A stretch of 15,625 nt of DNA from JBGOUJ01 sp041477005 (GCA_041477005.1 JBGOUJ010000111.1:1-15625), one strand, 5' to 3'; shown: positions 1 through 4,877, counted from the first letter of the stretch. The notes: a model not told the origin generated them from the letters alone. Program-made: numbers and translations.

Positions 1-65
1 CGTCGCGGTCGAGGCGCCAGTCTGAAAAGCTGGACAAGCACGTTCGACTCGTGCTCCTGGCACCA
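1..65 (+). tRNA. tRNA-Phe(GAA), 5' end cut by window edge
   Basis: The 3' three quarters of a tRNA are visible. The anticodon stem CCAGT/GCTGG encloses loop CTGAAAA, giving anticodon GAA at 24-26. The T arm is GCACG-TTCGACT-CGTGC, followed by acceptor strand TCCTGGC, discriminator A62 and an encoded CCA (63-65). The 5' acceptor strand lies outside the window. It is the first visible member of the array, which therefore probably continues upstream. Confidence 0.9.
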
Positions 66-68
66 AGT

Positions 69-142
69 GTGGCCGTGGCCGAGTGGTTAGGCGGCGGTCT
101 GTGGAACCGTCCACGAGGATTCGATTTCCTCCGGCCACCCCA
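69..142 (+). tRNA. tRNA-His(GTG)
   Basis: Acceptor GTGGCCG pairs fully with CGGCCAC. Anticodon stem GCGGT/ACCGT encloses loop CTGTGGA (anticodon GTG). The T arm is GAGGA-TTCGATT-TCCTC. The discriminator is C139, as is usual for bacterial tRNA-His, and CCA is encoded. The base at position -1 is T68, so the G-1 that normally pairs with C73 is not encoded. The spacer from tRNA-Phe is only 3 nt. Confidence 0.93.
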
Positions 143-149
143 ATTACAG

Positions 150-225
150 ACGGGCGTAGTTCAATTGGACAGAGCGCCGGTTTCCTAAACCGGGAATTCG
201 GGTTCGAATCCCGACGCCCGTTCCA
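150..225 (+). tRNA. tRNA-Arg(CCT)
   Basis: Acceptor ACGGGCG/CGCCCGT, D arm starting TAGTTC, anticodon stem CCGGT/ACCGG with loop TTCCTAA (anticodon CCT), T arm TCGGG-TTCGAAT-CCCGA, discriminator T222 and encoded CCA. All stems pair well. It is one of four Arg isoacceptors in the array. Confidence 0.93.
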
Positions 226-228
226 GAC

Positions 229-304
229 CGGTCCATCGTCCAACTGGATAGGGCACAGGTTTCCGAAGCCTGAGATTCCGGTTCGAGTCCGGATGGGCCG
301 ACCA
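229..304 (+). tRNA. tRNA-Arg(CCG)
   Basis: Acceptor CGGTCCA pairs with TGGGCCG, with one U-G pair. Anticodon stem CAGGT/GCCTG encloses loop TTCCGAA (anticodon CCG). The T arm is TCCGG-TTCGAGT-CCGGA, with discriminator A301 and encoded CCA. It lies 3 nt after tRNA-Arg(CCT). Confidence 0.92.
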
Positions 305-324
305 GGTCATTGAACCTTGAATTT

Positions 325-400
325 CGGGAACGAGGAAGACGGAAATCCGCTGCGCTTGGGACGCAGAGAGCACTGGGTTCGACTCCCAGGTTCCCGACCA
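325..400 (+). tRNA. tRNA-Pro(TGG), position 8 is G
   Basis: Acceptor CGGGAAC/GTTCCCG, with the C1-G72 pair and A73 that are typical of bacterial tRNA-Pro. Anticodon stem CTGCG/CGCAG encloses loop CTTGGGA (anticodon TGG). The T arm is CTGGG-TTCGACT-CCCAG and CCA is encoded. Position 8 is G332 instead of the near-universal U8, and the D stem has only about three pairs (GGA/TCC). Confidence 0.88.
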
Positions 401-407
401 AAGTTTT

Positions 408-484
408 TCCGGGATAGCCAAGTTGGAAAGGCACCGCACTGTTAATGCGGCCACGCGCAGGTTCGAATCCTGCTCCCGGAGCCA
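408..484 (+). tRNA. tRNA-Asn(GTT)
   Basis: Acceptor TCCGGGA/TCCCGGA, D arm with GCC/GGC pairing, anticodon stem CCGCA/TGCGG with loop CTGTTAA (anticodon GTT), T arm GCAGG-TTCGAAT-CCTGC, discriminator G481 and encoded CCA. A single base separates it from the next tRNA. Confidence 0.93.
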
Positions 485-485
485 T

Positions 486-562
486 GCGGGGGTCGCCTTC
501 TGGTTGAGGGCCTCTGTCCTACAAACAGATGCAGTGAGGTTCGATCCCTCACCCCCGTACCA
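486..562 (+). tRNA. tRNA-Val(TAC) with C33
   Basis: Acceptor GCGGGGG/CCCCCGT has a G1-U72 wobble. The D arm GCCT/GGGC is good. Anticodon stem TCTGT/ACAGA encloses loop CCTACAA, giving anticodon TAC. The base before the anticodon (position 33) is C519 rather than the near-universal U33. The T arm is TGAGG-TTCGATC-CCTCA and CCA is encoded. Confidence 0.88.
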
Positions 563-568
563 AGTTTC

Positions 569-642
569 GCTACCGTAGCTCAATGGCAGAGCAGCCGACC
601 GATAATCGGCCGACGAAAGTTCGATTCTTTCCGGAAGCACCA
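569..642 (+). tRNA. tRNA-Ile(GAT) with C33
   Basis: Acceptor GCTACCG/CGGAAGC has one A-A mismatch at the fourth pair. The D arm is GCTC/GAGC. Anticodon stem GCCGA/TCGGC encloses loop CCGATAA, giving anticodon GAT with C600 at position 33. The T arm is GAAAG-TTCGATT-CTTTC, with A73 and encoded CCA. It shares the C33 anomaly with the tRNA-Val(TAC) just upstream. Confidence 0.87.
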
Positions 643-643
643 C

Positions 644-718
644 ACACCCGTGGTCTCGGGGATCGGGCCTCGGCCTTCTAAGCCGAAGACGCCGGTTCGA
701 ATCCGGCCGGGTGTTCCA
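644..718 (+). tRNA. tRNA-Arg(TCT)
   Basis: Acceptor ACACCCG/CGGGTGT, D arm GGTC/GGCC, anticodon stem TCGGC/GCCGA with loop CTTCTAA (anticodon TCT), T arm GCCGG-TTCGAAT-CCGGC, discriminator T715 and encoded CCA. Only one base separates it from tRNA-Ile. Confidence 0.93.
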
Positions 719-726
719 GGTCTTGT

Positions 727-801
727 TGGGAGGTTGGCCAAAAGGCAGGCCGCCAGTCTCTGAAACTGGTTTTCGTGGTTCGAGTCCACGCCTCCCAGCC
801 A
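727..801 (+). tRNA. tRNA-Gln(CTG)
   Basis: Acceptor TGGGAGG/CCTCCCA with the weak U1-A72 pair and G73 typical of bacterial tRNA-Gln. The D arm is GGCC/GGCC. Anticodon stem CCAGT/ACTGG encloses loop CTCTGAA (anticodon CTG). The T arm is CGTGG-TTCGAGT-CCACG and CCA is encoded. Confidence 0.93.
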
Positions 802-802
802 G

Positions 803-878
803 GGCTCTCTAGCTCAGAAGGTCAGAGCAGCGGTCTCACAAACCGAAGGCGCCATGTTCAATTCGTGGGAGAGACACC
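803..878 (+). tRNA. tRNA-Val(CAC), incomplete 3' CCA
   Basis: Acceptor GGCTCTC/GAGAGAC has a G2-A71 mismatch. The D arm is GCTC/GAGC. The anticodon stem has four good pairs and a G27-A43 clash, with loop CTCACAA (anticodon CAC). The T arm is CCATG-TTCAATT-CGTGG. After A876 only CC is encoded and the next base is already G1 of tRNA-Lys(CTT), so there is no spacer and no complete CCA. It is the weakest intact tRNA here and may be decaying. Confidence 0.75.
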
Positions 879-955
879 GGGTCCGTAGCTAAGACGGTAC
901 AGCACTCGCCTCTTAAGCGAGAAATGCGGGAGTTCGATTCTCTCCGGACCCACCA
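879..955 (+). tRNA. tRNA-Lys(CTT)
   Basis: Acceptor GGGTCCG/CGGACCC, anticodon stem CTCGC/GCGAG with loop CTCTTAA (anticodon CTT), T arm GGGAG-TTCGATT-CTCTC (one G-U pair), A952 and encoded CCA. It directly abuts the preceding tRNA-Val(CAC). Confidence 0.92.
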
Positions 956-965
956 AGACTTGTTC

Positions 966-1041
966 GCGCTCGAAGCTCATGAGGATGAGCATCCGGCTTT
1001 TAACCGGAGGGCAGTTGGTTCGATTCCAATCGGGCGCACCA
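966..1041 (+). tRNA. tRNA-Lys(TTT)
   Basis: Acceptor GCGCTCG/CGGGCGC with one U-G pair, D arm GCTC/GAGC, anticodon stem TCCGG/CCGGA with loop CTTTTAA (anticodon TTT), T arm GTTGG-TTCGATT-CCAAT, A1038 and encoded CCA. Confidence 0.92.
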
Positions 1042-1052
1042 AAGCCTTTCGT

Positions 1053-1128
1053 GAGGACGTTGGCAAGCGGTCAAGCCGCCAGATTTTCAATCTGGAGATC
1101 GCGGGTTCGAATCCCGCCGTCCTTACCA
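1053..1128 (+). tRNA. tRNA-Glu(TTC)
   Basis: Acceptor GAGGACG/CGTCCTT has a G1-U72 wobble. The D arm is GGC/GCC-like. Anticodon stem CCAGA/TCTGG encloses loop TTTTCAA (anticodon TTC). The T arm is GCGGG-TTCGAAT-CCCGC, with A1125 and encoded CCA. Confidence 0.92.
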
Positions 1129-1130
1129 GA

Positions 1131-1206
1131 GTCCCGTTCGTCCAACGGATCAGGACACGAGTCTACGAAACTCGAAATTCCGGTTCGAATCCGGAGCGGG
1201 GCACCA
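1131..1206 (+). tRNA. tRNA-Arg(ACG)
   Basis: Acceptor GTCCCGT/GCGGGGC with two wobble pairs, D arm GTCC/GGAC, anticodon stem CGAGT/ACTCG with loop CTACGAA (anticodon ACG), T arm TCCGG-TTCGAAT-CCGGA, A1203 and encoded CCA. A34 in this tRNA is normally edited to inosine by TadA so that it reads CGU, CGC and CGA. Confidence 0.92.
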
Positions 1207-1211
1207 AGTTT

Positions 1212-1286
1212 GGGCGCGTCTTCCAGCGGCCAGGATGGGGCACTGTCTATGCCTCGACGGGGGTTCGATTCCCCTCGCGCCCGCCA
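1212..1286 (+). tRNA. tRNA-Asp(GTC), U at position 37
   Basis: Acceptor GGGCGCG/CGCGCCC. Anticodon stem GGGCA/TGCCT (one G-U) encloses loop CTGTCTA (anticodon GTC). Position 37 is T1248, whereas tRNAs almost always have a purine there. The T arm is GGGGG-TTCGATT-CCCCT, with G73 as expected for tRNA-Asp, and CCA is encoded. The outer D-stem pair is lost (T-T). Confidence 0.87.
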
Positions 1287-1292
1287 AGATTT

Positions 1293-1370
1293 GTTGCTGT
1301 CGTCTAACCGGAATAGGATGCCTGATTCTCAGTCAGGACGATGAGGGTTCGAGTCCCTTCAGCAACGCCA
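1293..1370 (+). tRNA. tRNA-Glu(CTC)
   Basis: Acceptor GTTGCTG/CAGCAAC, anticodon stem CCTGA/TCAGG with loop TTCTCAG (anticodon CTC), T arm GAGGG-TTCGAGT-CCCTT, G1367 and encoded CCA. It is the second Glu isoacceptor in the array. Confidence 0.92.
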
Positions 1371-1378
1371 ACTGGATG

Positions 1379-1405
1379 GTTCGTGGACAAAGTGTATGTC
1401 CGAAC
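1379..1405 (+). other. Hairpin in the only long spacer of the tRNA array
   Basis: Between tRNA-Glu(CTC) and tRNA-Cys the spacer is 48 nt, against 0-20 nt elsewhere. Within it GTTCG and GACA pair with TGTC and CGAAC, giving nine base pairs around a 7-nt loop with a 2-nt bulge. It lacks a U tract, so an intrinsic terminator is unlikely. It could be a processing site or the remains of a lost tRNA. Confidence 0.45.
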
Positions 1406-1418
1406 CTGTAACTTCAAA

Positions 1419-1495
1419 GCACTGAATGCCGAAGCGGTCGAGGCGGCGGATTGCAAACCCGCTCTTATCCGGTTCGAGTCCGGATCAGTGCTCCA
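1419..1495 (+). tRNA. tRNA-Cys(GCA)
   Basis: Acceptor GCACTGA/TCAGTGC with discriminator T1492, the U73 that marks tRNA-Cys, and encoded CCA. The anticodon stem GCGGA/CCCGC has one A-C mismatch next to the loop TTGCAAA (anticodon GCA). The T arm is TCCGG-TTCGAGT-CCGGA. One extra A (1426) appears to sit between the acceptor stem and the usual U8-G9. Confidence 0.9.
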
Positions 1496-1497
1496 AT

Positions 1498-1580
1498 GCC
1501 CGAGTGGCGGAATGCATACGCGCTGGTCTTAGAAACCAGTTCCTTTGGGAGTGAGAGTTCAAGTCTCTCCTCGGGCACCA
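1498..1580 (+). tRNA. tRNA-Leu(TAG)
   Basis: Class II tRNA with a long variable arm. Acceptor GCCCGAG/CTCGGGC, anticodon stem CTGGT/ACCAG with loop CTTAGAA (anticodon TAG), variable arm around 1540-1556, T arm GAGAG-TTCAAGT-CTCTC, A1577 (as required by LeuRS) and encoded CCA. Confidence 0.93.
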
Positions 1581-1595
1581 AAGTCTTTGACGTAC

Positions 1596-1684
1596 AGAGG
1601 GTGCCGGTGAATGGTCGCCGAGCCGTCTCGAAAACGGTGGACTGGTGATGAGCCAGTGGGGTTCGATCCCTCCACCCTCTGCCA
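1596..1684 (+). tRNA. tRNA-Ser(CGA)
   Basis: Class II tRNA. Acceptor AGAGGGT/ACCCTCT, discriminator G1681 as usual for Ser, encoded CCA. The anticodon stem is GCCGT/ACGGT with loop CTCGAAA (anticodon CGA). The long variable arm is ACTGG...CCAGT-like (about 1640-1659). The T stem has four good pairs around TTCGATC with one outer mismatch. Confidence 0.9.
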
Positions 1685-1687
1685 CAA

Positions 1688-1760
1688 GCCGGGGTGCTCC
1701 TGGGAGAGCAGCCAGCCTCCAAAACTGGCGCACAGTGTTCGAATCACTGCCCCGGCGCCA
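1688..1760 (+). tRNA. tRNA-Trp(CCA)
   Basis: Acceptor GCCGGGG/CCCCGGC, D arm GCTC/GAGC, anticodon loop CTCCAAA (anticodon CCA) closed by CCAG/CTGG plus one C-A mismatch. The T arm is CAGTG-TTCGAAT-CACTG, with discriminator G1757 as expected for Trp, and CCA is encoded. Confidence 0.92.
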
Positions 1761-1763
1761 AAC

Positions 1764-1854
1764 AGAGGGCGAGGCGGACGGTAAGCCGCCGCACTGCTAA
1801 CGCGGCAAGCGTCAGGAATGGCGCGACTGGGTTCGACTCCCAGGCCCTCTACCA
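1764..1854 (+). tRNA. tRNA-Ser(GCT), position 8 is G
   Basis: Class II tRNA. Acceptor AGAGGGC/GCCCTCT, anticodon loop CTGCTAA (anticodon GCT) closed by CCGC/GCGG plus one A-C mismatch, long variable arm GCGTC...GGCGC, T arm CTGGG-TTCGACT-CCCAG, encoded CCA. Position 8 is G instead of U, and the discriminator is A1851 where Ser tRNAs usually have G. Confidence 0.88.
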
Positions 1855-1856
1855 AG

Positions 1857-1945
1857 GTTCGGGTGCAAGGCGGATACGGCTGGCCGCGCCTGTCTGTAGA
1901 ACAGTGTTCCCCTTCGGCTGTAGCTGTTATCCTGGGAACTCAAAG
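1857..1945 (+). pseudogene. Decayed tRNA-Tyr(GTA)-like sequence
   Basis: Directly after the last good tRNA there is an anticodon arm CTGT-CTGTAGA-ACAG (anticodon GTA at 1896-1898), preceded by a Tyr/Ser-like D-arm stretch (1866-1887). A degraded T arm follows, with TAGCTGTTATCCT (1921-1933) in place of a normal TTCGA loop. The 5' GTTC can pair with GAAC at 1936-1939 but the acceptor is otherwise poor, and CAAA replaces ACCA. The 3' end runs into the stop codon of the kinase gene on the other strand. The remnant also forms a GTTCCC/GGGAAC hairpin (1906-1911/1934-1939) that could end transcription from either side. Confidence 0.5.
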
Positions 1946-3499
1946 ATACCGAGACAACCAAAGCACCGCGCCGATCATCACCGCCGCAACGAGCGCCGCC
2001 GATCCTACAAACTCGAAGAGGACCAAATTTTGCTTGCGCGGGCCCACCTTCTTCGGCGATTGCGGGTTGCCGGCCTCGCTGGTGTAGAGGTTGAAGAGGT
2101 GAATCCGTTGGCCAGGCGTGACTTCGCGCTCGCCGAGGTCGTGGACACACTCCGCCCACTTCGTCAGTTCGCCCAGGGCATCCACGACCGCCTTCGAAAC
2201 CAGGATATGGCCCGCGTCACCGCAGTCCATCACGCGTTGGGCCTGATCGATCCCGCCTCCCGCAACGCTGCGGTTAACATGGATGTCGGCAACGCGATAC
2301 ACCGGCCCCGTATGGACCCCCATGCGAAGCGTTAGCTGCGGGTGGTTGCGAACAACATGGGCGAGCTCTATCGCGGCCTCCAGCAGAGCCTCGGGGCTAT
2401 GAAAGAACACCAGCGCCATTCCGCCGACCGCCGGCAGGGAGAGCAGTTGTCCGGATGCCCGGGCTCGACGGAATCCCACCGTTCCGCGGACGATCTCTTG
2501 CAGTTGGCGGACCATTTGGGTCTGCTCATCCACCGGCGACGCGGCGTATCGCACCAGGTCCATGACGAGCACGTGGGCCATCTCCAGGCTGGGCGAGATG
2601 TCAGAAGCCGCGGCTGGCTGCGGCGCTGCCTCTTTCAGAGCTCTGGCCAGCTCCTCGCCAAACTCCCGCGGCCGGCGATACCGGTCTTCCGGATCGAACG
2701 AGAGCGCCTTCAGGATGACATCCTGCGCGGCTTCCGGGAGGTCACTGCGCAGTTCTTGCGGCTTAAACTTTGGCCCTCGCCGCTGCGCCTCCAAAAACTG
2801 CATCACGGATTCCGGGCCGAAGGGCCGCTTGCCGGTCACCATTTCGTAGGCGATCACGCCCAGAGCGTAAATGTCGCTGGCTGCCGACGCTTTCCCCTCA
2901 AACTGCTCGGGGGCCATATAGGCCAGGTTGCCGGCCACTCGGGTGGTCTGCCCGGCGGCGGCGACTTGTGAGTCCTTAACCGTGGCGATGCCGAAGTCGA
3001 TCAGCCGGAGGCGCTCCTCCCCTTCCCCCAGGCTCTGCAGCATGATGTTCTCGGGCGTCAGGTCGCGATGGTAAACGCCTTTGTCGTGAGCAGCGCCGAG
3101 GGCCTGGCCGATCTGCCGCATGATGTTGGCGACGCGTTGAAGATCCACGCCCCGGTTGCCAATGGCGGACTTCAAGGTTACGCCCTCCACGAACTGCATC
3201 ACCAAGTAAGGCTTCCCGTCAGTGGTTTCCCCCATATCGAGAGCCCCTACCACTCCGGGATGGTCGATTCGCGAGAGAGCTTCGATCTCCTGGCGGAACT
3301 TCTTTTGAAACCATGCATCAGCAGTTGGCTGTTCCAGGAGTACCTTGATAACCACGGGCTTGGAGAGCAAACGGCGGTCGCGGGCCAGATACACGATCCC
3401 GAACCCTCCGTGCCCCAGTTCCCGCTCGACCAGGTAGCGGTTCTGCAGCAGCGTTCCTATCAACACGTCTCCATCGGGGACAAGTCTGGCTTCGCCCAT
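1940..3499 (-). CDS. Tail-anchored Ser/Thr protein kinase fused to a cyclase-like domain
   Basis: The 519-aa protein has three parts. Residues about 20-288 form a Hanks-type kinase: P-loop GHGGFG (29-34), ATP-anchoring Lys52 in VVIK, catalytic HRD (144-146), DFG (168-170) and APE (196-198). The usual Lys two residues after the catalytic Asp is Thr148 (HRDLTPEN). Residues about 305-475 resemble a class III nucleotide-cyclase catalytic domain (VLVMDLVRYA, then LRMGVHTGPVY and GGIDQAQRVMD). It keeps the first metal Asp (314), but has Gly-Gly where GDG is expected (359-360) and Asp for the catalytic Asn, so cyclase activity is doubtful. A hydrophobic helix (about 492-515) ends the protein, predicting a C-terminal membrane anchor with cytoplasmic kinase and sensor domains. 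A GGGAAG Shine-Dalgarno sequence precedes the ATG. Targets are unknown. It converges on the tRNA array. Confidence 0.93.
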   Translation of the reverse strand: MGEARLVPDGDVLIGTLLQNRYLVERELGHGGFGIVYLARDRRLLSKPVVIKVLLEQPTADAWFQKKFRQEIEALSRIDHPGVVGALDMGETTDGKPYLVMQFVEGVTLKSAIGNRGVDLQRVANIMRQIGQALGAAHDKGVYHRDLTPENIMLQSLGEGEERLRLIDFGIATVKDSQVAAAGQTTRVAGNLAYMAPEQFEGKASAASDIYALGVIAYEMVTGKRPFGPESVMQFLEAQRRGPKFKPQELRSDLPEAAQDVILKALSFDPEDRYRRPREFGEELARALKEAAPQPAAASDISPSLEMAHVLVMDLVRYAASPVDEQTQMVRQLQEIVRGTVGFRRARASGQLLSLPAVGGMALVFFHSPEALLEAAIELAHVVRNHPQLTLRMGVHTGPVYRVADIHVNRSVAGGGIDQAQRVMDCGDAGHILVSKAVVDALGELTKWAECVHDLGEREVTPGQRIHLFNLYTSEAGNPQSPKKVGPRKQNLVLFEFVGSAALVAAVMIGAVLWLSRYL

Positions 3500-3884
3500 T
3501 TGACACTTCCCAGATACTGCTTCGGAGCATTGTACTCCTCCAAAAGGTACCGGTACACCCCTTCCACGTCAAACCGATTGTTTTGAGAGTACTGGTACTT
3601 GAAGGCCCGGGCGAATCCTGGCGACCCCGGCGGATGCGCAGATCCCGCGGTACTGACTGCAAACACAGGCCCGCTACGACGCTAGACGAACGCTACACGA
3701 ACGCTACACGAACGCTAGACGGGTTCCTGTTTCTACTGTTGACGGGGCGGCCGAGACCCAACAGCCCTGCCGCAGCCGGCGGTGGCCCGCAGCTCACCGT
3801 GAGCCGGGGAGCAACCGCAGGGAGCGCCCGCACGCGCCATCCTCCGGCTTCGCTTACTATGTCTCTTTAGGGTATAGAGAAGGG
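3500..3884. other. Intergenic gap between kinase and TonB-like gene
   Basis: These 385 bases separate two - strand genes and should hold the kinase promoter, but no convincing -35/-10 pair was found. The gap holds an 11-bp tandem repeat (3686-3721). A 68-codon - strand frame (3460-3666) overlaps the kinase start and is not convincing as a gene. Confidence 0.6.
3686..3721. repeat. 11-bp tandem repeat, three copies
   Basis: The unit ACGAACGCTAC occurs three times in direct succession (3686-3696, 3697-3707, 3708-3718, the last ending in G). A degenerate partial unit precedes it at 3672-3685. It lies about 190 bp upstream of the kinase start. The 11-bp spacing is close to one DNA helix turn, so stacked protein binding is possible but unproven. 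Confidence 0.8.
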
Positions 3885-4877
3885 TTACAGCAGGCGGAAG
3901 TGCACGGTGACCAGCGCACCGACCGTCACCGGATGCCCGTCCCTTAGGGCGGGCTTGAATTTCCACAGCTTTACCGCCTCGATCGCTTTCTCATCGAGAC
4001 CCAGCCCCAGGCCGCGGCGCACCTGAATCCGATGCGCCTTGCCGTCCGGCTCGACTTCGATGTAAAGCTCGACGGTTCCCTGATGCTTCGCCTTGCGTGC
4101 TTCTTCGGAATACTCCGGATCCACGCGATGGATCAACTGCGGCGCCGAAACGCCGTTGCCTACGCGATAAGCCCCGCCGCCGATGCCGCCGCCAGAGCCA
4201 GGACCCACGCCGGGGCCCGTCCCCGAGCCGACGCCGCCGCCAGAACCGGAGCCGATGCCCCCACCCGAACCCGGGCCGTTCGAAGGCGGCCCAACCCTTC
4301 CGAGCGGGTCGCCGAGCACCGCCATGTTCACGGTCGCAAGCTGGATGTCAGGCGGGATCACCACCGTGGGCTCCATCGGCAGCTTGGGATTTTCGTTGAC
4401 GATGTGAGTCGTCGGCGGCGTGAACTGCTCGAGCGAGAACTTCGGCAGCTTGCCCTTGCTCGCCGGTATTGGAGAGCGATCGCCACCGCCGCCGCCGCCG
4501 CCCGCCGGCTTGGGCGATGGCTTCATCTGCGCCAAGTAAGAATTCAGGTCAACGGGTAAAACCAGCGATACCGTCTGTTTCGCCACAGCTCGCACGGCCG
4601 GATGGGAAAACACCACGAACAGCGTCACCGCCAACAGCAGATGCGTGGTTACGGAGGAGAGCGCCGCCTGGCGGCTGTAGTTGTACGCGCCCCAAATGTC
4701 CTTCACCGGGACCGGCTTGGAGGTGACCTCCAGCGGGGGCAAAGGCTTATTGTTGAACAGTTCACGGACTTGGCTCACCAGAGATGAGTACCAAGGCTCC
4801 TCTAGTGTATCAACAAGCAAACGGTCGAGATGGTCCCCGGCTGGGCCGGATGAACTCAAGGCGCCCTTATCTTGCAT
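3885..4877 (-). CDS. TonB-family energy transducer with Gly-rich linker
   Basis: This 330-aa protein should pass proton-motive-force energy from the inner membrane to outer-membrane transporters. The cytoplasmic N-terminus (1-70) contains PLPPLEVTSKPVPVKDIWG, a style I associate with Acidobacteriota TonB proteins. One membrane helix follows (about 72-96). A Pro/Gly-rich periplasmic stretch comes next, with a run of seven Gly (126-132) and a Gly-Ser-Pro tract (197-236). A TonB C-terminal domain fills 244-330: DPEYSEEARK, GTVELYIEVEPDGK, LDEKAIEAVKLWKFKPA and a final VHFRLL. No exbB, exbD or TonB-dependent receptor gene is nearby. The start is the only in-frame ATG preceding the conserved N-terminus; GGAG lies rather far upstream. 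It is transcribed divergently from ileS. Confidence 0.92.
   Translation of the reverse strand: MQDKGALSSSGPAGDHLDRLLVDTLEEPWYSSLVSQVRELFNNKPLPPLEVTSKPVPVKDIWGAYNYSRQAALSSVTTHLLLAVTLFVVFSHPAVRAVAKQTVSLVLPVDLNSYLAQMKPSPKPAGGGGGGGDRSPIPASKGKLPKFSLEQFTPPTTHIVNENPKLPMEPTVVIPPDIQLATVNMAVLGDPLGRVGPPSNGPGSGGGIGSGSGGGVGSGTGPGVGPGSGGGIGGGAYRVGNGVSAPQLIHRVDPEYSEEARKAKHQGTVELYIEVEPDGKAHRIQVRRGLGLGLDEKAIEAVKLWKFKPALRDGHPVTVGALVTVHFRLL

Noticed and set aside
83..1855. Many open frames of 60-150 codons on both strands across the tRNA array
   Set aside because: They cross several tRNA genes; recurring words such as GFEPE or NPV are translations of the TTCGAATCC T-arm sequence, not proteins.
3460..3666. 68-codon - strand frame upstream of the kinase
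   Set aside because: It overlaps the kinase start by 40 nt, has no clear ribosome site and no family resemblance. Its second half looks protein-like, so conservation in a relative could change this view.
4183..4300. Repeat-rich GC tract that might be a tandem repeat element
   Set aside because: It is the coding sequence of the Gly-Ser-Pro linker of the TonB-like protein; low complexity follows from Gly codons.
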